Shown here: positions 13,504 through 19,674 of the stretch, piece after piece
How the letters are laid out: each line of letters starts with the position of its first letter
How positions within the stretch are numbered: the first letter of the stretch is position 1
DNA from: a virus
IMG/VR virus record: IMGVR_UViG_3300002460_000048
Coordinates: 1 to 41,190 of that record
DNA: 41,190 nt
Strand: one strand, 5' to 3'
The notes under the pieces: model-generated
Told to the model about the DNA's origin: nothing
Database searches by the model: none
What the model saw: only the letters and a program-made list of their open reading frames with translations
Translations under genes and position numbers: made by a program

Positions 13504-13719
13504 CTATTTGATCTCCTCTTTAGTCTCGTAAAGAAGCGAGCAGGATACCTTGTTTTTTATACACACGTTCACTTCTTCTTTTGTATCTCTCGGTACTGGC
13601 ATGAGTACGTAGTTTTTGTTAAACCACACTCCGCCATAGGTAATTATTCCTAGTAACAGAACAATTATGCCTAGTAGTACGATCTCTCTAACTTTGGGCA
13701 AGTTCATCTTTGATTTCAC
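13504..13719 (-). CDS. single-pass membrane protein, 71 aa
   Basis: Residues 10-32 are a membrane segment (REIVLLGIIVLLLGIITYGG). The C-terminal part is polar with two Cys (VCIKNKVSCSLLYE), probably exported. It is preceded by GGAGGTG. One of four tiny membrane or helical proteins in tandem; function unknown. Confidence 0.5.
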   Translation of the reverse strand: MKSKMNLPKVREIVLLGIIVLLLGIITYGGVWFNKNYVLMPVPRDTKEEVNVCIKNKVSCSLLYETKEEIK

Positions 13720-13722
13720 CTC

Positions 13723-13845
13723 CTAACTGAGTAAAATATAAATAATAGCCAGTATCGGTATTCCCAGGATTATTCCTAACATTAGGTAGTGGTTATCGCC
13801 TGGAAACATATTTAGTTTAATCTTGCTTTCGTGTTTGTAGTTCAT
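13723..13845 (-). CDS. small membrane protein, 40 aa
   Basis: MNYKHESKIKLNMFPGDNHY followed by a membrane helix (LMLGIILGIPILAIIYILLS) at the very C-terminus. Ribosome binding site AAAGGAGG is 4 nt before the ATG. It overlaps the previous gene by ATGA. Confidence 0.5.
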   Translation of the reverse strand: MNYKHESKIKLNMFPGDNHYLMLGIILGIPILAIIYILLS

Positions 13846-13997
13846 TTAGCCTCCTTTAATATATCTATAGCACCGTTATGATGGGCGATTGCCAGCTCTT
13901 TAGCTATATACTCAACTAACTTATCATCTGGATTGTGGTTTAACCATTTTTTTAAGTCTTTAAGTAACTCTTCGGCTTCTTTTTTATAATCTTTCAT
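13842..13997 (-). CDS. hypothetical helical protein, 51 aa
   Basis: MKDYKKEAEELLKDLKKWLN through ILKEAK, a strongly amphipathic charged helix protein. ATG 13997 directly follows the TAG of the preceding gene (TAGATG). It ends on ATGA with the next. Confidence 0.5.
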   Translation of the reverse strand: MKDYKKEAEELLKDLKKWLNHNPDDKLVEYIAKELAIAHHNGAIDILKEAK

Positions 13998-14129
13998 CTA
14001 GCAAACCTTCCCCACAACTGTATCTGGAATCTTCACAGAACAGCTTGTGTTTTTACCTACCTCATTAAATAAGGCTAAGACTCCTAAGATTATAACTATA
14101 CTTAAAATTGTAATGATTATGTTTTTCAT
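13998..14129 (-). CDS. small membrane protein, 43 aa
   Basis: MKNIIITILSIVIILGVLAL is an N-terminal membrane anchor or signal-like segment. The remaining 23 residues hold two Cys (TSCSVKIPDTVVGKVC), possibly a disulfide outside the membrane. Function unknown. Confidence 0.45.
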   Translation of the reverse strand: MKNIIITILSIVIILGVLALFNEVGKNTSCSVKIPDTVVGKVC

Positions 14130-14171
14130 ATATTCCTTAAAAACTAAATACTTGGCTAGAGATTTAATAAA

Positions 14172-14438
14172 TTATAATTTTGGCAATTCGTTTGAAAGCC
14201 AACTTGCTGTTATTTCCTTCCTAACTGTTCCCCTACCCTCGCTTGGGTAGCCCTTTTCGTGAGCAATCTCGAACACAACACGCCCTCGATTGTTGTAATA
14301 AACTTTAATATAACAATCAGTAAAGCGGTTGTTTTCTTGGTCATTAACTCGAACGTTCATAAGGTTTAAACCACCCCATGATTTGTTTTGAGCTTCTATA
14401 AGTTGATTTTTTGAGATTTTTACAATTTTTGTTTGCAT
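14172..14438 (-). CDS. hypothetical protein, 88 aa
   Basis: MQTKIVKISKNQLIEAQNKS, then beta-rich NRFTDCYIKVYYNNRGRVVF and a Trp/Leu C-terminus. First gene of the minus early cluster behind a strong promoter and a 150-nt structured leader; AGGAGG precedes the ATG. No family recognised. Confidence 0.5.
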   Translation of the reverse strand: MQTKIVKISKNQLIEAQNKSWGGLNLMNVRVNDQENNRFTDCYIKVYYNNRGRVVFEIAHEKGYPSEGRGTVRKEITASWLSNELPKL

Positions 14439-14585
14439 AATATTTGCCTCCTACTCTTTATCGTAGAGTAAAACGTCTCTAAGCCAAGTATTCAAGTTTT
14501 AAAGTGCAAAGACTAAGGCTTATCAGTTACGGACTGATTTAATCCTACCCAGTTAAGGAACCTTAGTCTTTTAATGTGCGTTACA
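14439..14585 (-). ncRNA. structured 5' leader of the 14438 gene
   Basis: An 11-bp stem AAAGACTAAGG/CCTTAGTCTTT (14508-14518, 14561-14571) encloses hairpin ATCAGT/ACTGAT (14522-14527, 14533-14538). A hairpin ACTCT/AGAGT sits next to the AGGAGG. The arrangement is riboswitch-like, but no known family is recognised and no upstream ORF is seen. Confidence 0.4.
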
Positions 14586-14591
14586 TAAGTA

Positions 14592-14620
14592 ATGATAACA
14601 TATAATAACTACCTTGTCAA
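14592..14620 (-). promoter_or_regulatory. sigma70 promoter of the minus early cluster
   Basis: Minus strand TTGACA (14620-14615), 17 nt, TATCAT (14597-14592). It is divergent from the small-terminase promoter about 110 nt away, with no gene between them. Confidence 0.65.
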
Positions 14621-14726
14621 GTATGGGGTATATGAAATAGGTTGATACAGCAAGCAGAAACATAGGTATAAATTATGCTTTGTTATTATAGTCAATAAGC
14701 AGAGCTTGCGAGCTACGCCCTAAAAT

Positions 14727-14734
14727 GGTATATT
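14727..14734 (+). promoter_or_regulatory. extended -10 promoter for 14744 gene
   Basis: TGGTATATT-type element, hexamer TATATT at 14729-14734, 9 nt before the ATG. No separate ribosome binding site beyond AAGG. Confidence 0.45.
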
Positions 14735-14743
14735 TTAAGGTAT

Positions 14744-15214
14744 ATGCCAAAACTCTTCAAACCCACAATGAAAATGAAGGTATTTGCCAGTGAGTATGTA
14801 AAAAGCAAGTTCAACGGCAAAAAAGCCGCCCTCGCTTCTTATAATGTTAAGGGTGAAGTACAAGCAAGAAAAATGGCTTGGGAGAATTTACAGAAACCAA
14901 TGGTTCAGTCATTGGTAGAAAAGGAATTAGACAAAGCTGGATTAACAACTGATTATACTGATTTAAAGTTAAGGAAGTTAATAGAGGCAGCAGAAAAGAA
15001 TATAGAACAGACTAAGCCTGAAACTATGGTAGCAGCTATTAGGTTAATTAACGAGCTAAGGAATAGGTTTCCAGCAAGTAGGAATATAATAGCTAACATT
15101 GATCTTAACAAACTATACGAAGATAAGTCAGTAGATGACCTCAGTGCAGACCTCAAAGCCCAACAGAAGCTAAACAAGAGGCTTCTAGACACACTCAAAG
15201 AGCTTAAACACTAG
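14744..15214 (+). CDS. terminase small subunit (Terminase_2-like)
   Basis: 156 residues. The N-terminal half (KMKVFASEYVKSKFNGKKAA, then LQKPMVQSLVEKELDKAGL) has the helix-turn-helix and AAL-Y layout of Terminase_2 small subunits that recognise packaging sites. The C-terminal half is helical and charged for oligomerisation. It is separated from the large subunit by 3 kb of small genes, which is unusual but known. Start is near-leaderless. Confidence 0.65.
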   Translation: MPKLFKPTMKMKVFASEYVKSKFNGKKAALASYNVKGEVQARKMAWENLQKPMVQSLVEKELDKAGLTTDYTDLKLRKLIEAAEKNIEQTKPETMVAAIRLINELRNRFPASRNIIANIDLNKLYEDKSVDDLSADLKAQQKLNKRLLDTLKELKH

Positions 15215-15275
15215 TATTATATATATATATGTATACTAGGCACGAATAGACACGGCGTACAATGATGATTGTGCG
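15211..15275. repeat. AT-rich inverted repeat and second hairpin
   Basis: CTAGTAT/ATACTAG arms (15211-15217, 15233-15239) enclose an alternating TA run and overlap the small-terminase stop. At 15256-15275 an 8-bp hairpin CGTACAAT-gatg-ATTGTGCG follows. There is no U-tract. Candidate operator, packaging site or mRNA end. Bases 15276-15409 contain a further TGGTATAAT-like element near 15346 but no gene. Confidence 0.4.
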
Positions 15276-15409
15276 ACATAGTGATATGAGGCTAGATTAG
15301 GTTCCCTACATTGACCCCCCATACACCCTTCCCCTTTGGTATAATGTAAAGGTTAATACCCTCAGAAATACGTGATATATTTTCCAAATAATTGATACAG
15401 AACTACAGC

Positions 15410-15438
15410 TTGACATAAGTACAGATATATGGTAATAT
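15410..15438 (+). promoter_or_regulatory. full consensus promoter for leaderless gene 15445
   Basis: TTGACA (15410-15415), 17 nt, TAATAT (15433-15438) with TGG extension, then 6 nt to ATG 15445. The clearest case of a promoter that places the transcript start on the start codon. Confidence 0.75.
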
Positions 15439-15444
15439 GTATTT

Positions 15445-15711
15445 ATGGGTAAGACTAAGATGACTGTAGTGGTGGATAAAGAAAAATACTTAAAGCTTAG
15501 AGGTAGGTTATTGGCAGAAGGGTTGTTTGTTAGTGAGTGGGTAGGGAAAATGATTGATAATAAACTAATTAAGGATGTAGAGTACATCCCTGAAATAAAA
15601 AATCAGGTCAAGGAAATAACAGGTATTGATATTACCGAACACAAGGAAATAGCAAACAAAGCCGTAGATACATATTTTAAACCTGTCCCAAAATTTGGAA
15701 AAAAGAAATGA
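15445..15711 (+). CDS. ribbon-helix-helix (CopG/Arc-like) DNA-binding protein
   Basis: 88 residues. The first 45 have the RHH pattern: strand KMTVVVDKEKYLKL, helix RGRLLAEG, then FVSEWVGKMIDNKL. The C-terminus is polar and Lys-rich. Such proteins are dimeric repressors. Imperfect palindromes around its own promoter (for example near 15344-15366, GGTAT...ATACC) are candidate operators, so autoregulation is plausible but inferred. Confidence 0.6.
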   Translation: MGKTKMTVVVDKEKYLKLRGRLLAEGLFVSEWVGKMIDNKLIKDVEYIPEIKNQVKEITGIDITEHKEIANKAVDTYFKPVPKFGKKK

Positions 15712-15732
15712 AGGAGATATGAGGGAATTGAT

Positions 15733-15969
15733 ATGAAAGAAACGAAACATTTTAATCTTTGTCCAATATGTAATGAATTAGGTGATAAGCCCTTAATTAT
15801 AGTTCAAATCACCAGACCGATACCTAGTGATGCTTTAAATACCTATGATGAACTTATTTGTGAGGATTGTTATGAAAAAGCTCTTACTAAACAACCATTA
15901 AAACCAGCTACACCATCTGATCCTCCAGGCAGTATATTTAAAGATAATCCTAGGAAAAGAATATTTTAA
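15733..15969 (+). CDS. small zinc-ribbon protein, 78 aa
   Basis: Two Cys pairs, LCPICNELG and ICEDCYEKAL, about 35 residues apart form a probable zinc ribbon. The C-terminus is Pro/Lys-rich (PATPSDPPGSIFKDNPRK). It overlaps the next gene by one base (TAATG). Function unknown. Confidence 0.55.
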   Translation: MKETKHFNLCPICNELGDKPLIIVQITRPIPSDALNTYDELICEDCYEKALTKQPLKPATPSDPPGSIFKDNPRKRIF

Positions 15970-16109
15970 TGAAAAACTCTAAAGAATGGAAAGGTTTCGA
16001 CATTTATACAACCAAACCAGGAGAACACCTTCACATGGAAGCAGATGGAACTATAAAAGCAGTGGAGTCATATTATAACCCTGCACCTAAACCTGGTAAA
16101 AAGAAATGA
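15969..16109 (+). CDS. hypothetical small protein, 46 aa
   Basis: MKNSKEWKGFDIYTTKPGEH to PAPKPGKKK. Start on TAATG, end on ATGA with the next gene, so it is embedded in a small operon. Family unknown. Confidence 0.5.
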   Translation: MKNSKEWKGFDIYTTKPGEHLHMEADGTIKAVESYYNPAPKPGKKK

Positions 16110-16249
16110 ACAACGAAGAAGTTTATCCCGACTCAGTCGGGGAAAAACAAAATGATGGTTGTTTGAATTGCCTAGGCTGTCTGTTCATAATCTTCCTGCT
16201 TACAGGCGGGTTTGGGATGTTCATGGCTTGGTTAGGTAAGTGGTTTTGA
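16106..16249 (+). CDS. small Cys-containing membrane protein, 47 aa
   Basis: A polar N-terminus, a cysteine cluster (DGCLNCLGC), then a membrane helix (LFIIFLLTGGFGMFMAWLG) ending KWF. Its TGA stop overlaps the TGA-TATAAT promoter of the next gene. Function unknown. Confidence 0.5.
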   Translation: MNNEEVYPDSVGEKQNDGCLNCLGCLFIIFLLTGGFGMFMAWLGKWF

Positions 16250-16255
16250 TATAAT
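16247..16255 (+). promoter_or_regulatory. extended -10 promoter for RNase H-like gene
   Basis: TGATATAAT with hexamer at 16250-16255, 9 nt before ATG 16265. The TG is part of the previous stop codon. Confidence 0.55.
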
Positions 16256-16264
16256 ATAGGTATA

Positions 16265-16750
16265 ATGAAGACTTACCATGTAGATGGGGGAGCCCGTATT
16301 GAACCCCCAAACTACAAACCTCATGATAGTTATATCACTATAGTTGATGATAAAAATAAACTAATCCACCACAGCAAAATTGGAGATGTTTGGAGTTTTA
16401 TTGCGGAATTTTATTCTATTAAGTGGGTAGTAGATAATGTAAAAAAACGACCGCTTAGAATTACCTCTGACTGCACAACTGCAATTTCTTGGTCACAAAA
16501 AGGTAGCTCCCCCAAATCTTCTTTCCAAACACCGCCCTTGAACCTCACAGATATAACTTTAGAATATCAACACAATAATCTAGCGGATCAGTATAACGCT
16601 AGATTTGTCTCTCCTAAATACGATAAAGCCTACTACGTTCAAAGGTGGTTAGAAACTGGGAAGAAAAGTAAAGCCTTGCGGAAGTTGGAAGCCCGAAAGT
16701 CTAGAATAGATCCTGAGCGAGGCGGAAAACAAGAGTTAAAACTCTTTTAA
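16265..16750 (+). CDS. RNase H-like fold protein
   Basis: 161 residues. Four acidic residues stand where RNase HI places its metal ligands: Asp7 (YHVDGGARI), Glu48 (FIAEFYSIKWVV), Asp69 (LRITSDCTTAISW) and Asp108 (HNNLADQYNARF). The C-terminal 45 residues are basic (KKSKALRKLEARKSR), perhaps for nucleic-acid binding. It could remove RNA primers or act on R-loops. Sequence is divergent, so activity is not certain. Confidence 0.6.
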   Translation: MKTYHVDGGARIEPPNYKPHDSYITIVDDKNKLIHHSKIGDVWSFIAEFYSIKWVVDNVKKRPLRITSDCTTAISWSQKGSSPKSSFQTPPLNLTDITLEYQHNNLADQYNARFVSPKYDKAYYVQRWLETGKKSKALRKLEARKSRIDPERGGKQELKLF

Positions 16751-16754
16751 GGTC

Positions 16755-16995
16755 TTTAAACGCTGGGCAGCATTTTTCTCTATGAGCGGTTGCAACTGCT
16801 GACTGTAAGTAGGTGCCTGTCGGAAACCTACCCCCCGCTACCCCCACAGTAAGGTAATTGCGGATTTAGCTACTGTCTGAACGAGTCCTTCGCTCGGTCG
16901 GTAACTATTTCAACCCTGGTCTTTATTAAGAGGTTTCCTTGTCCTCTCGGAGGGGTTGAGCTTTCGCCGAAGTCTCCGCCAAGTAAACTTGGATG
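16755..16995 (-). ncRNA. multi-stem structured RNA of unknown family
   Basis: About 240 nt with no protein frame and many stems. Read on the minus strand these include TCAACCC/GGGTTGA (7 bp) around an AGAGG/CCTCT hairpin, CGAG/CTCG, ACAGTA/TACTGT (6 bp) and GTAGGT/ACCTAC (6 bp). A promoter at 17001-17029 would start it near 16994. On the plus strand GCT-gggc-AGC plus ATTTTT at 16762-16776 may weakly terminate the RNase H-like gene. No tmRNA, RNase P or group I signature is recognised. Confidence 0.45.
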
Positions 16996-17000
16996 TTATC

Positions 17001-17029
17001 ATCCTAGCTGGTTAAAAGTTGATTGTCAA
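17001..17029 (-). promoter_or_regulatory. promoter for the 16755-16995 RNA
   Basis: Minus strand TTGACA (17029-17024), 17 nt, TAGGAT (17006-17001). The only thing downstream is the structured region. Confidence 0.5.
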
Positions 17030-17046
17030 TACAGAAGATATTGTGG

Positions 17047-17232
17047 TTAGTGTTTCTTTCTTCTACTAGATCTAGTAGGCTTACTACTGCCTGCAATAAA
17101 ACCAAAGAATCGTTTTTGTTTAGAGGTTAGAGGGTGTCCTTTTACAGATTTATCTTTCAATATCTTTTTAGCTTTTTTAGAGGATAGTTTCTTTGCCATA
17201 AGACTGGGTAAGGAAGAACGAGTCATTACCAT
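17047..17232 (-). CDS. small basic phage protein, 61 aa
   Basis: The core KKAKKILKDKSVKGHPLTSK and KQKRFFGFIAGS is of a small basic protein type that recurs near packaging genes of many phages (LT-KQ-FFG-IAG motif). ATG 17232 overlaps the previous stop as TAATG. ATG 17226 or 17199 are alternatives. Function unknown; highly basic, so nucleic-acid or capsid association is possible. Confidence 0.6.
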   Translation of the reverse strand: MVMTRSSLPSLMAKKLSSKKAKKILKDKSVKGHPLTSKQKRFFGFIAGSSKPTRSSRRKKH

Positions 17233-17318
17233 TATTTCTTCCTTTTACTCTTGGCTTTTTTGTAGGCGACAATTCCTTTTTTAGTGTAGGGGTACTTTTT
17301 ACCTTTCCATGTTGGCAT
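17232..17318 (-). CDS. very small basic phage protein, 28 aa
   Basis: Begins MPTWKGKKYPYTKKGIVAYK and ends KSKRKK. The KKYPYTKKG pattern recurs in tiny phage proteins next to packaging genes. Coupled to the next gene by TAATG. Confidence 0.5.
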   Translation of the reverse strand: MPTWKGKKYPYTKKGIVAYKKAKSKRKK

Positions 17319-17337
17319 GTACTAAGTATATCAAAAC

Positions 17338-17367
17338 TTGACAATCTCTGTTAAATGTACCTATTAT
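17338..17367 (+). promoter_or_regulatory. sigma70 promoter of packaging operon
   Basis: TTGACA (17338-17343), 18 nt, TATTAT (17362-17367). The transcript would start near 17374, downstream of the ATG at 17355, which favours TTG 17376 as start of the first gene. Confidence 0.55.
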
Positions 17368-17375
17368 TAGGTAAG

Positions 17376-17660
17376 TTGAACAAACCAGCCGTAACCCATC
17401 CCTGGCGAAATTACGCTAACAGAACTGCCGTTAAAGAAAACGGACATACTAGACCTAACTACAGGCCTTTGCATACTGTCCTCCAAGAAATCATTGATAA
17501 CTGGAATCATAATCAGATCCCTGTGAAGTACCACGGTAAGTTTGACAATTACTTTCTTATGGAGCTTCCCGACAACATTACCGCTGTTTGGCTTATTAAA
17601 TTTCTAAGGAGGTACACTTATGCCTCTCAAGAAGAAGATGACTTCTTTGAAGACGACTAA
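17376..17660 (+). CDS. hypothetical protein of packaging operon, about 94 aa
   Basis: The product from TTG 17376 begins LNKPAVTHPWRNYANRTAVK and ends in an acidic tail EEDDFFEDD. An in-frame ATG at 17355 would add seven residues but lies before the predicted transcript start. Contains a Trp/Pro-rich N-terminus and the segment PDNITAVWLIKFLRR. It overlaps the next gene by 41 nt. No family recognised. Confidence 0.5.
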   Translation: MNKPAVTHPWRNYANRTAVKENGHTRPNYRPLHTVLQEIIDNWNHNQIPVKYHGKFDNYFLMELPDNITAVWLIKFLRRYTYASQEEDDFFEDD

Positions 17661-18189
17661 ACTTGAAGAAGAAAAGGCAGAAAAGAAAAAGAGAGCTGAG
17701 GACATAGAAGAAGTTTTGACGACAGGACAGGAATCCTCTCGTAAAGGTTCCAGGGCGGTTATTGAGATTGAAAAAGATAAAGTGAAGAAAGAATACGATG
17801 CTCTTTCCGATATTCTTACTAACACAACAAAAAAAAGGAAAAGGACTGACAAGGAGTATTTACTGGCGGTGAGAGATGCCGCAGTTGATTACCTAGTTAC
17901 CTTAGATGGAAAAGACTACCCTGGATGGAAGCTGAAGTTTTTTGTCACCGATGGCTCAATTATTGCTTTGGATAAGCGGCCTTTCAAGACAAGTAAAGGG
18001 TTACTGGCGGTTGTTATCTCTCCTGACGGGGAACACTACGCCAAAGGCATGACTGCTTCCTTTGACCCTTTAGTAGATGTGGGGGCGGCTAGGAACTTGG
18101 CTTATGCCGTTGAAGACAGTTTGGATTACTTTACAGGTCAAACAGCCAGTGAGGAGAAACCTAAGATATGGATCCCAAAGAACAACTAA
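17620..18189 (+). CDS. hypothetical protein before TerL, 189 aa
   Basis: Strong AAGGAGG before ATG 17620. Residues 1-75 are a charged Lys/Glu coiled-coil region and residues 80-175 a compact domain (EYLLAVRDAAVDYLVTLDG, GLLAVVISPDGEHYAKGM). Overlaps TerL by 22 nt. Its position next to the terminase suggests a packaging partner, but a small terminase candidate already exists at 14744. Family unknown. Confidence 0.5.
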   Translation: MPLKKKMTSLKTTKLEEEKAEKKKRAEDIEEVLTTGQESSRKGSRAVIEIEKDKVKKEYDALSDILTNTTKKRKRTDKEYLLAVRDAAVDYLVTLDGKDYPGWKLKFFVTDGSIIALDKRPFKTSKGLLAVVISPDGEHYAKGMTASFDPLVDVGAARNLAYAVEDSLDYFTGQTASEEKPKIWIPKNN

Positions 18190-19652
18190 TAACCAGCCTG
18201 GAAGACCAAAAGAAGACTACCAGGGAAATCCAGCGGGAAATCTACAAATATCGTTTCTACGAGTTCAATAAAGAGATTGTTGGCTGGAGAGACCTTTATG
18301 AACCTTTGCACAAACCTCTCTGCGACTGGATACAGGAAAGAGCAGGCCAGAAACAGCTTTTGGTGGAACTTCCCCGTGGTACTTTTAAGTCTTCCACAGT
18401 TACCATTGGCTACACTCTTTGGAAGATGGTTAATAACCCCAACGTCCGTGTCTTAATTGTGAACGCTACCTACGAGATGGTTAAGAAGTTTGTTGGTCAG
18501 CTTCAGGATCATTTGCGCAAGAACCAAAACCTAATTGACATTTATGGGGATTTGGCTAAAGATGCTGAACTTTGGAGTGCCGACACTATAAAGTTGAAAA
18601 CAGATAAAAGTTACGAAACCAAAGAACCGACTGTGTTTGGTTACGGGATGCAGGGAAACCTGGTTTCCACCCACTTTGACGTAATCATCCTAGATGACTT
18701 GGTAAACTGGGATAACATTAGCACGTCAGAACAGGTGCATAAGGTAATCTCTTTTTACAAATCCACTCTCGATCTGCTTGACCCAAACGGGGAGCTGATT
18801 GTGATTGGAACGCCATATTCTTACGCCGACCTTTACGCTTGGATAGAAAACTCCGAGAACGAGATACACGAGCATTTCGATATTTACAGGAGACCTGCTT
18901 TTACTGGGGATTGGTTTACAGGTGATTTACTTTTTCCTACCAGGCTTGATTGGGACAGATTGAAGAAACTGCGTTCGGCTGAAGGGCCTAGTCACTTTGC
19001 TAGCCAGTATATGTTAACGCCAGTCCTTCCAGAAGACGCTATCTTCAAGTATGACTTCAAGTACTACGATGAGACAGACCTAAGAGGTGTGGACCTTCTG
19101 ACCTTTATGACAGTTGACCCTGCTCTCTCGACTGCCTCTGATGCCGACCAGACAGCGATGGTAGTGGTTTCGGTTGATGTAGATGGTAACTGGTATGTCA
19201 GGGATTTGCTAGTGGGAAGATACGGGCCGATGGACTTAATAAAGGAACTGATTTACATGGACGAAAAGTGGAAGCCTTTGTCTATTGGGATTGAGGAGGT
19301 TGCCTTCCAAAAGGCATTGTCTATCTTTCTCCAGGAAGAGGTTAAAAGGCGCAACAAGAAGCCAATGCCGATTAAAGCTTTGAAGCCTGAGAGGGGTAGA
19401 ACTACAGGGATGTTTCTGCCAAGGCAGTACAGAATTCAGTCCTTAGAGCCAAGATACGCTGAAGGTCAAATACTGCACAACCAGAGTCTCAAACACAACT
19501 ACCTGCTGGAAGACCAACTGAGGAGGTTCCCAAGAAATGACCACGATGACGTAATAGACGCTCTTGCTTATATGGACGTGCTAGCTTTTCCGCCTCGTCA
19601 GAGGGGTGAAAGAAGTGAGCGGGAAGCAAAAGGAAGAGAGTATTTATATTGA
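18168..19652 (+). CDS. terL: terminase large subunit
   Basis: 494 residues with both domains. ATPase: Walker A-like ELPRGTFKSS (67-76), Walker B VIILDD (172-177), coupling motif VIGTPYSYAD. Nuclease (RNase H fold): Asp317 in FMTVDPAL, Glu376 in IGIEEVAF and the C-terminal DDVIDALAY Asp. It cuts the concatemer and pumps DNA through the portal, whose gene follows directly. Length is normal for the family. Confidence 0.92.
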   Translation: MDPKEQLITSLEDQKKTTREIQREIYKYRFYEFNKEIVGWRDLYEPLHKPLCDWIQERAGQKQLLVELPRGTFKSSTVTIGYTLWKMVNNPNVRVLIVNATYEMVKKFVGQLQDHLRKNQNLIDIYGDLAKDAELWSADTIKLKTDKSYETKEPTVFGYGMQGNLVSTHFDVIILDDLVNWDNISTSEQVHKVISFYKSTLDLLDPNGELIVIGTPYSYADLYAWIENSENEIHEHFDIYRRPAFTGDWFTGDLLFPTRLDWDRLKKLRSAEGPSHFASQYMLTPVLPEDAIFKYDFKYYDETDLRGVDLLTFMTVDPALSTASDADQTAMVVVSVDVDGNWYVRDLLVGRYGPMDLIKELIYMDEKWKPLSIGIEEVAFQKALSIFLQEEVKRRNKKPMPIKALKPERGRTTGMFLPRQYRIQSLEPRYAEGQILHNQSLKHNYLLEDQLRRFPRNDHDDVIDALAYMDVLAFPPRQRGERSEREAKGREYLY

Positions 19653-19656
19653 AAGG

Positions 19657-19665
19657 TGTTATACT
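19657..19665 (+). promoter_or_regulatory. extended -10 promoter for portal gene
   Basis: TGTTATACT, hexamer 19660-19665, 9 nt before ATG 19675; no ribosome binding site. Confidence 0.6.
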
Positions 19666-19674
19666 TAATTACAG

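Noticed and set aside
16755-16995. tmRNA or RNase P RNA
   Set aside because: No Ala-tRNA-like ends, tag frame or conserved RNase P core was recognised.
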